Below are positions 47,787-59,670 of a stretch of DNA of 64,000 nt, piece by piece. Origin of the DNA: Hippophae tibetana (lineage: Eukaryota > Streptophyta > Magnoliopsida > Rosales > Elaeagnaceae); NCBI GenBank assembly GCA_037013495.1, contig CM072811.1:41245452-41309451 (forward strand), written 5' to 3'. How positions within the stretch are numbered: position 1 is the stretch's first letter; every line of letters starts with the position of its first letter. The notes under the pieces are model-generated. The model searched no databases. It saw only the letters and a program-made list of their open reading frames with translations, and was not told the DNA's origin. A program made the position numbers and the translations under genes.

Positions 47787-50700
47787 CTATTGATTTTCTT
47801 GAAAGTTAAATTTGAGTTTCTAATATGCTATCTGATATGTATCTCAATTTTTCTTGACCATTGGAGATTCGGGCACAGTTCATTTGTGAAAATTGATTCT
47901 TATTGATTGCTCCCTGAAACGATTTCTTGTGTTGATGAACAAAAGAAAAAAGTGAACTCATTAGAGTTTTTGTAATCTTGTCACCAGTAGTATTAAGTGT
48001 CATATGAGATGATAAATAGCTGGTAATGTTTCAGTAATCACTTGATTTGGTATAGTTTCTTGGAGTGTGGTGATGATTAGGCTTTGTTTTTTTTTTTTTT
48101 TTGGTGAAAGGAAACTCTTTTGAGAAGGGTTCGAGTGTGAGTATGTCTGTCGGGACTTGAAAGATGGTGAATTATGTTTGAGCGGGACGAAACTAGAGAA
48201 AAATTTAGTGGAGGCCTACAGCCATACTAAAGCCCAAAGCATTCATCTAACTTGGATATAGAGACAAAAAAACTAATTGAACCATCTAGTAGTTGGTTTC
48301 CTTTTAAGTTTTCCTCTCAAGATAACTGGAGTTCCCAAATGAATTCTATCGAGTAAAGCCAATGATTAGAAGCATTCAGGTGCAACATTCTCTATTCTCA
48401 AACTTTAAATAGAAAGGACGCGCGATTGCTTTGTTGAGCCACATCAAGGAGTCAAGAGCTCTAAGTGGACCATTTTTGGTAAGCAGGATTGGTGATGCAG
48501 GATGAATCGGAAGTTGGGTTACGGTGCTCAATTGTGCCCTAACTTAGAACCCCCAAAGGCTATTGTTTGATTAAGATAGCAGGAAAATGGTCATGGAAGT
48601 CGAAATGAAATCAGGCTTCTCAAGGGATCTTCCCTTTAAAATGAAATATTAGAGGACATAACTCCTGATTAAGCATGTGAATGCAGTTTTAAATTCATCT
48701 GTACCTGATAAGCAGTCCAACTGTGTAACATGATGAATAGAGTGTTGAGGGGAAATTTTATTGTACAAATTCAAAAACATCCGTAATCACACAAAATGTA
48801 CTTGATCTGGTATTCTGTTCTTACTAAAAAGTAATCTTTCACTGCAATTACAAACTAATTGATGGTGTTCTGGTATTAGCTGTGCTCCTTTCAACTGTTG
48901 CTGGTTAGTGCTACAAAACTCATACTGTCTTTCATTTGCAGTTTATGCTCTGTAGAATAGATAGTTCTTGTCCTAGGATACTAATTGATGGATTTTTTCT
49001 GTGTATTACATTGATGAGGTAGAATTCTTCATTGTTCTATTATTCCCTTTAAGGATTCACCAAAACTTACCCATTCTCATAGAGCAAGATCAAATCTACC
49101 AATCTTGTCTCCTCCCTCACCCAAAAGCAAAAACCAATACATGTCGAGCAATTTCTATACATAGAAATGTTGTGCTATGTAGTATATACAAAATAGGTTG
49201 CTGAAAAGTTCATTTCTGAATGACATATTAGTAAAAGAAACGTATGATATCCTAGCATGTTAGGTACCTTATGAATTAGTACTCATTGGACCTAGAAATG
49301 ATACATTAAAAGAATCTTTTCGGTCTTTCAATATCAATAGATTGATTGTTTTGTTCTTGTATCTTCCAAAAGGAAAAAAGATCTTGGAGAGATGTTTCTA
49401 AGATCTTGCCTGACCTTTCCCTGAACGGCTTAGGTTTAGAAATTCTAGCAGTGAATCAAAAGTGCTTGTAAAAAGCAAGGCTCACTATGAGGATGCTTGC
49501 TTGTGACTTCTTCCTCGCATTTCTCATCTAAAACATCTTTTGCAACTTTATTTTTCTTTCTGGAACTGCTTTATTTAAATTCGTGACTATTTTTTCAACT
49601 TAATCTAACGTTCTGTCTCCCACGTTAAGCAGATTCCTAGCTGAAACATGTTGAGTTGATTCCATTTTTGTACATTTTTATGTTTTTTTTGCTTGATTGA
49701 TGTGATTCTACTGTCCGGTCATGATATTTGAATAGTTACAGTCTGAGTACAACTTAATTAAGAGCAGGAGCGAAGCCACTTCAGATTGATAGTGATATAT
49801 ATTCCATAAAAAAGGTACATGTTTCTTTGGACGAGGGAAAGTTGAATAGGCACAACTTTGCAAGATGTTGGGAGTCTTGAGTCAAGATTACAACCAAGTT
49901 GATTGAGTGGAATATCTTTGACTGTATTTCGGAGAAACTTAGTTCCTCTTTGGAAGCAATTTTCTTAAAGTTATTTTAAATATATCAATTATCAAAGTAC
50001 TTTAAAGGCTATTTGGTAATCCCTATGAGAAATAATTTCTTAATATTGAGAGGTTTTATTTGTGCTTATAAGAAAAGTAAATACTAGTTTTGAACACATG
50101 GTCATATCCTAAAATGATTATTATATTATCACTCAAAACCACTTATAATTTTATGTCAAACATATAAATGTTTTTTTTAAACCACTGTGAGTCTATGTGG
50201 TTATGTTAAAAGTGGTTTCGTGAAGAAGCATATTATACCAAACATATGCCAAACATATTATGTATAATATGCTTCTCTTGGCTAGCACACAATGTGCTTT
50301 CTAAACCTTGAAAGCTTCTTACAAATTTTTTTGTTTGGTGCTGAAGCGTTTTTTGTAGTTAGAAGCACTTTTACAGGGTCACAGAAATAGAAACAAACAA
50401 ACCATCCCTCTGAAGCCAACCACTTCTTAAAAACTACATCCAAATGGGCCTTCATATTGGTTGCATGAAAGAGCATTGTTGAGACAGTAAGACATGCTTA
50501 TTTCTTGCCTCGAATGACATCTATTATGCTGTCAGTAATTTTAGTTCCTTTAAAATTTACATGTGTGCACATGTAATGTGGTCCAAACAGTTATGCCAGA
50601 AGATGCATATCGATAGTTGTTTAGAGATACACCTTCGATCATGATGGCCATTAAATCATGTATTTAGTACACCCAGATCATTCATTTCCCTGTAGCTCTA

Positions 50701-50843
50701 CTTTTTTATTTAGTAATTTGTTTGTTGGAAAGTATCACTTTTTATTTTTTAATGCTTGCACTGCATGCATATATAGTGCATCAACTATAAAAAGATCTCA
50801 GCTCACTATCTTCTTTCTACCTATCTTTCCCTCTCCTTTCAAT
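47787..50843. other. Josephin 3' flank and intergenic region
   Basis: Less AT-rich than most of the window, but with no gene of a known family. The first few hundred bases are presumably 3' UTR. A T-run lies at 48088-48103. A MITE-like unit is listed at 50007-50460. A TATA-like ATATATAG lies at about 50769-50776, about 70 bp before the next start codon. Confidence 0.45.
50007..50460. mobile_element. MITE-like non-autonomous DNA element
   Basis: Begins GGCTATTTGGTAATCCC and ends CTACATCCAAATGGGCC, so the ends form imperfect inverted repeats of the GGCC-TTTGG type. Internally it has facing AAGAAGCA and AGAAGCAC phrases common in hAT-type plant MITEs. There is no coding capacity, and no clear target duplication could be picked out. 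Confidence 0.45.
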
Positions 50844-51224
50844 ATGTCAAGACGAACGAACTATCATGGCGGCAGACAAGATTACAAAGCAGAGAGTACA
50901 TCCACATTCTGTTATTTCAAACAAAATTCCAGCAGGAGAAAATCTGGAAACAATAATTTTATTGGAAAGTCTGGATTTATATCTCCCCGTGGGTCAGGGC
51001 TATTACCATTTAGACTACTTGATCATTTTGCTGAAAAGTTTGTAAGAGTTGTATGCGTGGTATCTGAGAAGAGGAGACCAGCTCCAGAGAATTCTAAGCC
51101 TGGAACATCAAAACCCTTGTCTCCTCTTGATTCTCAAAGAGTAGAAGCTGTCGAAGATTGCATTAAGTTCATAAACTCTTCTTGTACTTTGTCAAGATCA
51201 AACTCTACCACCAATTCATGTTAG
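50844..51224 (+). CDS. Small basic plant protein of unknown function
   Basis: A single-exon frame of 126 residues from the ATG at 50844 (MSRRTNYHGG). It is rich in Ser, Arg and Lys, with a central LLPFRLLDHFAEKFVRVV segment that may be a short amphipathic helix, and a C-terminal EAVEDCIKFINSSCTLSRSN block that looks conserved rather than random. I recall small plant proteins with a similar C-terminus being labelled josephin-like in databases although they lack the catalytic domain, but this is from memory. There is no signal peptide or membrane span. The open frame extends upstream, but that part is hydrophobic, AT-driven and overlaps the likely TATA box, so the internal ATG is preferred. Confidence 0.6.
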   Translation: MSRRTNYHGGRQDYKAESTSTFCYFKQNSSRRKSGNNNFIGKSGFISPRGSGLLPFRLLDHFAEKFVRVVCVVSEKRRPAPENSKPGTSKPLSPLDSQRVEAVEDCIKFINSSCTLSRSNSTTNSC

Positions 51225-54200
51225 CGTCGTCTTGAAGTAGACTTTGATATTTTATTGAACTTTGTAAGATATACAAAGATCATCTTATAGTTTATGTTCA
51301 ATCTCTTAAAGAAACACGTATTGCCCTTTGTTTAGCAAAACTGATGTACCCCCTCTTGTTCTGAATTATATGAAGTATTCTATGTTTTTCATTGGTCTCT
51401 CTTTCCTTAACTGACTTAATTTAGTAGTTTTGCTGCCTTTGCAGGATTTTATTCCCCATATCTGTTAATGCAATCAATCTGCTTCTTTTTCAATTAATGT
51501 ATTCATGACCAGGGGAGGATAGATGGTTCATGACCAAGGGAGGATAGATGGTTGTAAGAGGTGCACGTGTGTTCTATCTCACTTGATCAAAAATGTAATT
51601 TTATAGGTAAAGTTTTACAAATTTTATAAAAGAAATTATATTTAACATGTAATAATACCCCTTCAATTTAATTTTTAGGTTCATATAAGCTATTTTAATC
51701 TGAAATTTTACATATAAATTTTTTATGCGAATATTGTATATTGTATTATTGATTGTTAGTGAATGCCACATCTAAATTGAAATACTAGATATGTCAATGT
51801 TCATGATTAATTATTGATTGGTTATTTACTAAGTTGATGGGTGGTTTTTACGAATTAATTCTTCAAACTCCTTCCATTTTCTGATGAAGCTGGGAAATAA
51901 AAAATAATTAGTAGTAGCATGCTCAGTTCCTAAAGAAGTACGATCTTTTGTCTTCGCTTTTTCAGAACAATTTATCTCATTGCTATCTGAAAGTGCCTTT
52001 TGTATATGTTTTTGGTCCAAGAAATTATCGTAGTACACACCAGAAAAACATGAAGCTAAATCAATCATGCTGTATGATTCATGCGTATGTATTCAAATAA
52101 AATATATATAAAAATGAGATATTGTTTATTATTATTAGAGTTTATTCTTTATTAATTAAATTACTTTCTCTCTATCACTTTTTTAATATTTGATTTTTTT
52201 TAAAATTATATTAATCTTAAATTTTATTAGGTGACATATTATACCATAACATGCTCTAATATCAATGAATAATTTTTATATATTATTAATTGAAATTTAA
52301 TGAATCAAAATTCTTTGAATTTAGAAAACCAACACGTAAAAAACAAAATAAAGTTTTATAATTATAAGACACAAAAAATAAATGGACAGAATGATAGAGG
52401 GAATTAAATGGCAGATAACAAGAATGAACCAAAAAGCATCTTTATGTTTCATTTTCGGTTCTTGGCAAAGAAAACTTAAAAAACATAGTTATTTTTATTC
52501 TGATTGATTAAAAATAATATTATGTTTGTTAGATAAAATAAAAAGTGTTTAATTTAAAAAAAAAAAATTCATGAAAGATGGTTTATCATATTGTCAAAGA
52601 TGAAAGTGACTAAATAAAAAATAAAAAAATTAAGTAGCCTAATTTTATTTAATGAATAAATATTTGACATATAAAATGAGAACTTATTATAAATATAGTT
52701 TCATTTTTTTATTATTTATAATCACAAAAATAGAGAAAAATTTATATGAGAAATTTTTGAGTGAGAGAACTTTGTGAAAAAATTCTCTTGGGTTTGTAAT
52801 TATTTTTGTCTTTTGGATGTGTGAGAAAATTATCGAGGGTGTGATTGTAACAATTTTTCACATAGTGAATTTTTTCTCTGTTTGTCTTTTGACAACAAAA
52901 GTGGTTTTTCTCTAATTTAGAGTTTCCACTATAATTATTTTCTATTTTTCTACTATTTGATATTCTGCTAAGGAGGATCTTAAGAGAGAATTTGTGATTA
53001 TACTATTTGATCTAAATTTTCTAACACTTTTGAGACATAGCCACATAATGCTTCTACGGCAAGCAACCGGATGACCTTTATTGTCTTCAACCTTTTGCAA
53101 GATTGGATAAGTCTCATAAAAATTGATCTTCCTTCTGAAGTCCTCTAACAATCCAATCAAGAATCCCCTTCTCCTCTTGGGTTCCTCCGGCTGCACCCTT
53201 TGTTACTTTTGCTACAACCACTTTCTGTTAATAACTGTTGGACCAAACCTTATCATTAGAGAAACCATTTTTTAGCTTAATCTGCTTTTATGTGAAAGTG
53301 CTTATCAATCTCTTAAAGTAGAATGGTAAATGGTGATGACGAGCTAGGGAGGAGAATTAAGAGAGTGGCAAATTGGAAAGGATAATAAATTAACCTGGGA
53401 TTGGTTAAGTGAACATGAGTAGTTAGATTGGTTTTGCATGGTGATTTTAGATTTTAAGGAAGAGCTTTAAACACGAGTTCTTCACAAGTTTCTTATCCTT
53501 CAATTCTATCTTATCTTTTTCCTGAAAACAAATTTAGAAAATACTAGCATTTTTGTTTTGTGTGGTTCTTTTTCCTAGTGTTGGTTTTACAAAGGAGGAA
53601 TTTTTTGGCTAACGGTTATAATGAATACATAAATTTTCAAATGATTATGTAATATTTAATAAATATCATACTCAAGAATAATACAATTGAACATAAAAAT
53701 TGAAATTTAATGTAAACATAAAATTAAGAACAATTATATAATAAACTAAATATACAAAACCTGAACTTTCGATCCTGCTGTAAACTTCTCCTCAATGTAA
53801 GAATAAATCTTCATTTAAATGTCCATTACTCTTACGTTCATCAAACATTTGCATTTTTTTTATCTCTTCAAGTTTCTTTATTAAAAAATGTAGGATCAGG
53901 GGAAGGTGCATTAGAGTCCAAGTTCTCGGCAGCTTGTGACACTGTAATAGAATCAAATATCACCTCCTCAACATGAGCAAGTAGAAAATAAAAAAAATTG
54001 GGGCATTATCAACCGCTAGAACAGTGTTCATTTGAAGCAAAAAGACATCAAAAATGACAGCAATCAAACATTACACAAAAAATAAAAAAACAAACTTTAA
54101 GTATACAAAAAACTATCAAAAATTATTGAAAATAAAATACACAAATTAAATACTTTCAATATTAGAGGAAATCAATTGAATACAGTTATCTAAAATTGCC

Positions 54201-56635
54201 AGAACCTCTTTAAATTTTGAAAACATACCTGAATACTATTTCAATATAAGAGGAAATGTTTGTAGTCGATAACTAACATATTTCAATGAAATTGTAGGAA
54301 TTGCCTTATATATTCATAATTGAAATGCCAGTGAAAAACCAGATAACTGAAATCGAATACGTTAATCCTGTTCTGATTTAAAACCAAAACATCTCTTTTA
54401 GACGCCAAATCATGTGGTGTGCAAGACATCTCAAAATAATCACAACTTAAACGATCAAAGAAACAACCAAAACCAATTCATCCCGTTCATAATTATTAAA
54501 CTCATAAACATTTGATGCTAATAACAATACATTATTAGAAACAATCTTCTTTAACTTTTCTATCGTTAGAAAACAAGTTTATAAAAAATATTGTTGTCTT
54601 ACTCCTAATTTATACGGGACAAAAATACTTAACAACTATCAAATCACACTCTAAAAATTTATGATAAAAAGGCATAACTGCATCTTTATTAACAATATTC
54701 ATAAAGTGATTGTATTTCGTTTTCATCCAACTTCCTCTTACTTTTCTTAGGAGACACAATATAATCAACATTAAAATTCAAAATAACAAACAGAGCAAAA
54801 AAGGTCAGTCTTATCAATACTAGTATGTACACAGGTAGCACACATCTTCAATCCCGTAGCCACCCAAAACTATGTCCTCGAAAACCATAAGACCTTCGAG
54901 TCTATATGGAACCATAGTTCTTTAAAGTTATTAGAAGGATTACATTTCCTTAAAAGGAGAGAATGTCCAAGTTGACTACTAAATTTACATTTAGATAACT
55001 TAAAGAAATTTTCAAAATAAGAAGATATGAGCTCTCTCTTTTGATATTCATTCAATACATTTTTAATCAGCATAAGTACACTATGCACTGAGAGTTAATA
55101 CCAATCCTTACGTGAAAATATTGTTTAGGGAAACAATAGTCTCAAAAGAAAGTGTAGGTAATAGGAGAAGAAAATAAAAATATTAAATACAATCACAATG
55201 GATAAATTCATATATATATATATATATATATTATTTGTGATTAAAATTTGACTAATTATATGACCAATTTTTTACTAGCTAAAGGATATACAATGTTTTT
55301 GTATTAGAGAGATATATCAAAAGAAGATAAACAAAGTAAACTCAAATGAACCATTTTTTTTAATGAAAAATAATGTTGTATGTTAGAAAAATATTTATGA
55401 TACTTTTTTTAAATAGGAAGTAATAAAATAGTGAGTTTGAGAAACACTTATATATCACTATTTTAAATTTATCTCAATTTGTTATATAATCTTTCATTTT
55501 ATACCTATTAATTTTATTAATAAAAAAAAATATTTTTCAGAATTTATCTTATAACTTTAAAAAATAAACCATGTTAAATTATTGATGTCCTCGTTTTATT
55601 CAATTAAATTTATTTTATTTTTAACCACGTAATAGAATTTAACCAATGAATAATTGAAGTACACCGATACAAGAAGTCGAACCAAATTTGTTCGTTGAAG
55701 AGGTTGTTCCACTTCCCCTTCAATATAAAGGCGCAAATAATTTGAACCAAACGGGTCTCTCCGGTCAAAGGAACCAAATCAGCCATTTTGGAAGCAAAAA
55801 CCGACTAGAAGCTGATTATCAGTTTTTTTACAAAAATACAACCCTATTACCACATTAATTATGATCTTCTGCCTTCTGGGAATGGACTCTGGTTATCTAG
55901 TTTATCAGTTCCTGGTCGTTAATTCTAATTTCAATAACATTTCTTTTTTACGACAGCAGAAATTATCTGCATGGTCAAATACATGGATGCACGATCGAGT
56001 ATTTTCTGGATGCTGTCGATACTAATGCCTTAATGCCTCAAAATTTCTGCACTAAGAAAGTTGAAATGTGGACTAATTTAAAAAAAAACATTTCAATCTT
56101 TCTTCAAGAAGACAAGGGTCTCTCCAATATATAGATTATATATGAAGGGCCTGTTCTGTATCTAATCATATTTTTAATTTCCTGACTTTGGACCAAAGTT
56201 TTCAAAATAAATATTATTTTACAATTAATTTTATTTTTAAATTTAAAATCAGGATAAAACTCAATTTCATTTTGCACATTTTTTGTAGTTTTTGAAAATC
56301 ATATTTTAAGTTCACTTTTATTTTCATTAGTTAAATTTACATTTACTTAAGAGAGGCAGTGAAACAAGAAAATGAACCTTTTTACTAAAAGGAGTTCATG
56401 TTTTTTTGTTCTATATGTATAAGAACTTTGTACTACAAGACCACATCTATTCTGTTTACAAAATAGGACCAAATAATGGATTAAGTCATAAGTTTACGAA
56501 ATTTAGCTTTAAAAGCACAATACATTTATAAAACTCACAAGTTCAAGTTATAGTACTTTAATCTCATAGAATTCCAATTCATTTTGACAGCAAAAGCAAT
56601 GGATATCATGCATGTATCTATTATTACATTATCAT
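51225..56635. other. Gene-free region with repeat remnants
   Basis: The first part is the 3' flank of the small gene, with a tandem duplication of GGGAGGATAGATGGTT at about 51513-51553. At 52730-52970 the sequence resembles the end of a Copia (Tork-type) LTR. At 53840-55130 the minus strand has scattered weak coding-like segments that I cannot assign. An (AT)n microsatellite lies at 55213-55231. The stretch 55690-55800 is less AT-rich. No intact gene seen. Confidence 0.4.
52730..52970 (+). repeat. LTR-like fragment (Tork/Copia type, tentative)
   Basis: The sequence runs GAGTGAGAGAACTTTGTG, GGTGTGATTGTAACA, AGTGGTTTTTCTCTAA, TTAGAGTTTCCACT and ends near TTTGATATTCTGCT, the order seen near the 3' end of Tnt1/Tork-like LTRs. 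No partner LTR, PBS or target duplication was found. Confidence 0.35.
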
Positions 56636-56859
56636 TAATGTTGTGTTTGGTTGTTGGGAATAGAAAAAAATCAGAATTGATTCATTCTATTTGTATGCTT
56701 GGTTGGACTGAAAAATGAGTCAGAAATAAAATCAATTCCTGAAAGAGAAGGGATCATAATTCATATTCCTTCTCCCCTTAAAAAATCATGATTTCATTCT
56801 TATCTCTATTTTTTTTTCAATTTTACCCCAATCCTAAATTCAAATCCTCAATTCCAAAA

Positions 56860-57265
56860 CCCTAAACTCTAAACCCTAAATGCCAAATCTCAAATCCCAA
56901 AATCCTAAACCCTAAATCCTAAAACCCTAAAACCCAAACCCCAAATACCTAAACCCTAAACCCCAAACCTCAAATCCCAAATCTCTAAACCCAAAATCTC
57001 AAAACTCTAAACACTAAACCCTAACTAAATCTTAAAACCCCCAAATCCCAAAACCCAAAACCATAAACCCTAAATCCCAAATCCATAATCCCTAAACTGT
57101 AAACCCTAAACCCTAAATCCCAAATCTTAAAACCCTAAATCTTAAATCCCAAATCCCAAATCCTAAAACCCTAAATCCTATTTAAAAATAATAATTTTAA
57201 CCTTAAACCTTAACACACAAATATAACTTTAAACCCTAAACTCCAAATCTTAAATCCCAAACCTC
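56860..57265 (+). repeat. Degenerate telomere-like repeat array
   Basis: Dozens of CCCTAAA units mixed with variants (CCCAAAT, TCCTAAA, CTCTAAA) over about 400 bp, one strand only. Perfect tandem pairs are rare, so this is an old or variant interstitial telomere-like array rather than a chromosome end. Its flanks (TGTTTGGTTG near 56645 and the roughly inverted GAATCAAACGTCA near 57580) may be the ends of a non-autonomous element that carries the array. Confidence 0.8.
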
Positions 57266-57599
57266 AAAATCCTAAACCTTATTTAGAAAAATAATAATTT
57301 TAATAATATATTTTCTTTTTAAGTAATAATTATTTAGAAAAATAATGATTTCAATAATGTATTTTGTATAATGTATTTTGTCAGACGAAAAAATAATAAT
57401 TAAATGATATTATTTAAATTTTATTGAATATAAAAGTATTAAGGTAATTTACAATTTCTTTCATTTCATTCCAGTGGAAAACTAAACACTATAATATTGA
57501 TTCTTTCTTTGATTTTAGTGATCAAACAAACAACATTGTTTTCATTTCATTTTCATTCCTATTCGATTCCATTACGTGAATCAAACGTCACATATATTC

Positions 57600-58210
57600 A
57601 TATTTTTCGAAGCAGAAGCGTTATGTGTGATCTACCCACAACCAACGACTTTTTCGACAAAAAGAAATGCCCATTTTTCAACGGGACAACCCAACACAAA
57701 GAAATTGCATGACAACAAATAAATAATATGAACAGAGATGAATAAAACACAAAATTGTACAGAGGCGAAGACATCAAAAACCTAAAAAGAAAAACGAACA
57801 GAAATGAAAACAAAACCTAAAATCTAAAAAGGTTACTAACAAAAGAAAAAAAAGGAATAGAAATTAAATACCTATAAACAAAAAACACAATACGAAAGAT
57901 CAAATCAATAACAAAGACGAAGAGAACACCATAAAAATGCAATGCAAGAAGAAAACTGTTGAAACACAAGTAATAAAAGAAGGAACTAAGTTATTAAAGT
58001 TACTTGTTGGATTGAGTTGCAAACTAAAATCATTCTCTTTAAAACATTTAGCAACTCTGCTCCGTTGTTCCAATGATGAAATAAAACGAGAATCTGACTG
58101 AAGACCAAAATTTTACATTTTTTAGAATTAAATTGCTCGGAATCGAAGAACAAAGAAAAATTGCTAGAAGAGATCTTTTAAGAGAGCTGTAAATTTTTGT
58201 TGTATTAATT
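57600..58210. other. Gene-free stretch before the mini-Copia
   Basis: A-rich on the plus strand, with no recognisable gene. Short open frames are compositional. The target duplication ATTAC (58211-58215) of the following element ends it. Confidence 0.4.
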
Positions 58211-58215
58211 ACTAT

Positions 58216-58307
58216 AAGAAATGGTTTTATTGATGATGAATAAACGAATATTTATAACCTATTTATACAAAAGAAAAATAAAATTGTAATAATTACAAAT
58301 AAACATA
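58216..58307 (-). repeat. Truncated 3' LTR of Copia element 3
   Basis: Matches the last 90 bp or so of the 5' LTR (59461-59560) and starts TA where the partner has TG on the plus strand. The upstream half of this LTR and the PPT are missing. Confidence 0.85.
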
Positions 58308-59038
58308 AAGGTTCCATGAGCAAGCTTTTCAATTTGGTATAATATTCTTCAATGCTTACACCTTCTTGTATGCAATCATGGATTTCTTGCTCAATGTGGA
58401 AGAGGTGCATGTTGTTGGTGTGCAAAAAACACTCCTTCAATTCTTCACATAACTCATATGCAGTATCATTATACATGACATTTTCTGCAATTTTAGGAAA
58501 TATGGTGTTGAGGATCCATCCTTTGACAAGAACGTTGCAGCGAGTCCATTGTTTGATCTTGTATGCAATCATGGATCTCTTGCTCAATGTGAAAGAGGTG
58601 CACGTTGTTAGTGTGCGAAAAACGCTCCTTCAATTCTTCCCATAGCTTATATGCAGTATCATTATACATGACACTTTCTGCAATTTTAGGCAATATGGTG
58701 TTGAGGATCCATCCTTTAACAAGAATGTTGCAGCGAGTCCATTGTTTGATTTATGCTTCAAAGTTTGTTGATAACCTTTTGATTGTGCCGTCAATAAATC
58801 TTTTTTTGTTTTTGGTGATGAGAGCCATGAAAATTGCATGACTCCAAATGTGATAATTTTCTTGATTTAAGGATTGAGCTACTAGAACCATGCCTGGTTG
58901 GTCTGAGTGGTGTAGATATAATGAATGACTAGAGTCATCATACCACTTTGGTAAAGCAGGGTTGATATTGGTAGTTATAAATATTATTGTTGAGTAAAAT
59001 AAATCGAAACATGATAGGTTTAAGTGTGTTTTAGACAA
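58308..59038 (-). pseudogene. Copia gag fragment with internal tandem duplication
   Basis: The minus strand encodes an N-terminal gag stretch (LPKWYDDSSHSLYLHHSDQP) that closely matches the gag start of Copia element 2, followed by a UBN2-type region (NVMYNDTAYELCEELKE, LFHIEQEIHDCIQ). The latter occurs twice because 193 bp is duplicated in tandem (58365-58557 and 58558-58750). Stops and a frameshift break the frame. Confidence 0.85.
58365..58750 (-). repeat. 193-bp tandem duplication in the gag fragment
   Basis: CTTGTATGCAATCATGGA recurs at 58365 and 58558, and CGAGTCCATT at 58541 and 58734, both exactly 193 bp apart. The copies differ at about a dozen positions, so the duplication is not recent. 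Confidence 0.9.
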
Positions 59039-59460
59039 TAATGACTATTTATGAAACAAATAATGAAGTGAAATATGCTTTATCTTATAGAAAATGAGTC
59101 AAGGATTACAGAACCAGAAATTTCAACCGTAGAACCGGTCAGAAAGTGGGTGAACCGGCGTCTGGAGTGGCTAGAACGACGACTACAACGGTGGAGCACT
59201 GAACCGAATGAAGACCGAACTAGATGGAGGACCGAACCGGGTGAACGACGCATCGTTTGCTTCAACGGCGCGCATGGGGTGTTATTTTGGCTTTTAATTA
59301 ATTGCAGATTGCTCAGATTCTTCTGGATATTATGATGGGATGAAATTGAAATTATTTTGTGAATCGAAATTGATTTTGAAAAAAAAATAGAATGAGAAAA
59401 CAAGAAAAATATTTTTATGAGCTGAATTTTCTGAGAATTATTTCCTAAGCTCTGATAACA

Positions 59461-59665
59461 TGTAAAAAATGATTTTATTAATGATGAATAAATGAATATT
59501 TATAAACTATTTATACAAAAGAAAAACAAAATTGTAATAATTACAAATAAACATAATTATAAAGAGACATGTTATTGGACAATTTATTTTTACCCATCAA
59601 ACTGTTGATGACTGTTTACAACTAGTGTATTGTTTGTCAACAACTGAATCTCAAATTCTTTAACA
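59461..59665 (-). repeat. 5' LTR of Copia element 3
   Basis: 205 bp, starting TGTTAAAGAA and ending TTTTTTACA on the minus strand, the same length and layout as the LTRs of Copia element 2. Confidence 0.92.
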
Positions 59666-59670
59666 ATTAC

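Larger units (their letters stand above)
58216..59665 (-). mobile_element. Copia element 3, internally deleted mini-element
   Basis: Minus-strand element of 1,450 bp flanked by a perfect duplication ATTAC (58211-58215 and 59666-59670). The 5' LTR is 59665-59461, and the primer-binding site TGTTATCAGAGC follows it. The 3' LTR is a roughly 90-bp remnant at 58216-58307 containing only the LTR 3' end. Between them lies the leader shared with Copia element 2 and a gag fragment with a 193-bp tandem duplication. Protease, integrase, RT and RNase H are absent. It belongs to the same family as the element at 25199-37660. Confidence 0.93.

Noticed and set aside
51829..52068. 79-codon minus-strand frame (MIDLASCFSG...)
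   Set aside because: Composition is more protein-like than its neighbours, but there is no recognisable domain, partner exon or promoter; could be a gene fragment, but this cannot be supported.
52942..53196. 84-codon minus-strand frame with an Arg/Lys-rich start
   Set aside because: No family recognised, and it overlaps the end of an LTR-like fragment; probably fortuitous.
54870..55088. 72-codon minus-strand frame and nearby coding-like fragments
   Set aside because: Scattered weak segments with stops; no known family. Could be a decayed transposon gene, but nothing diagnostic was found.
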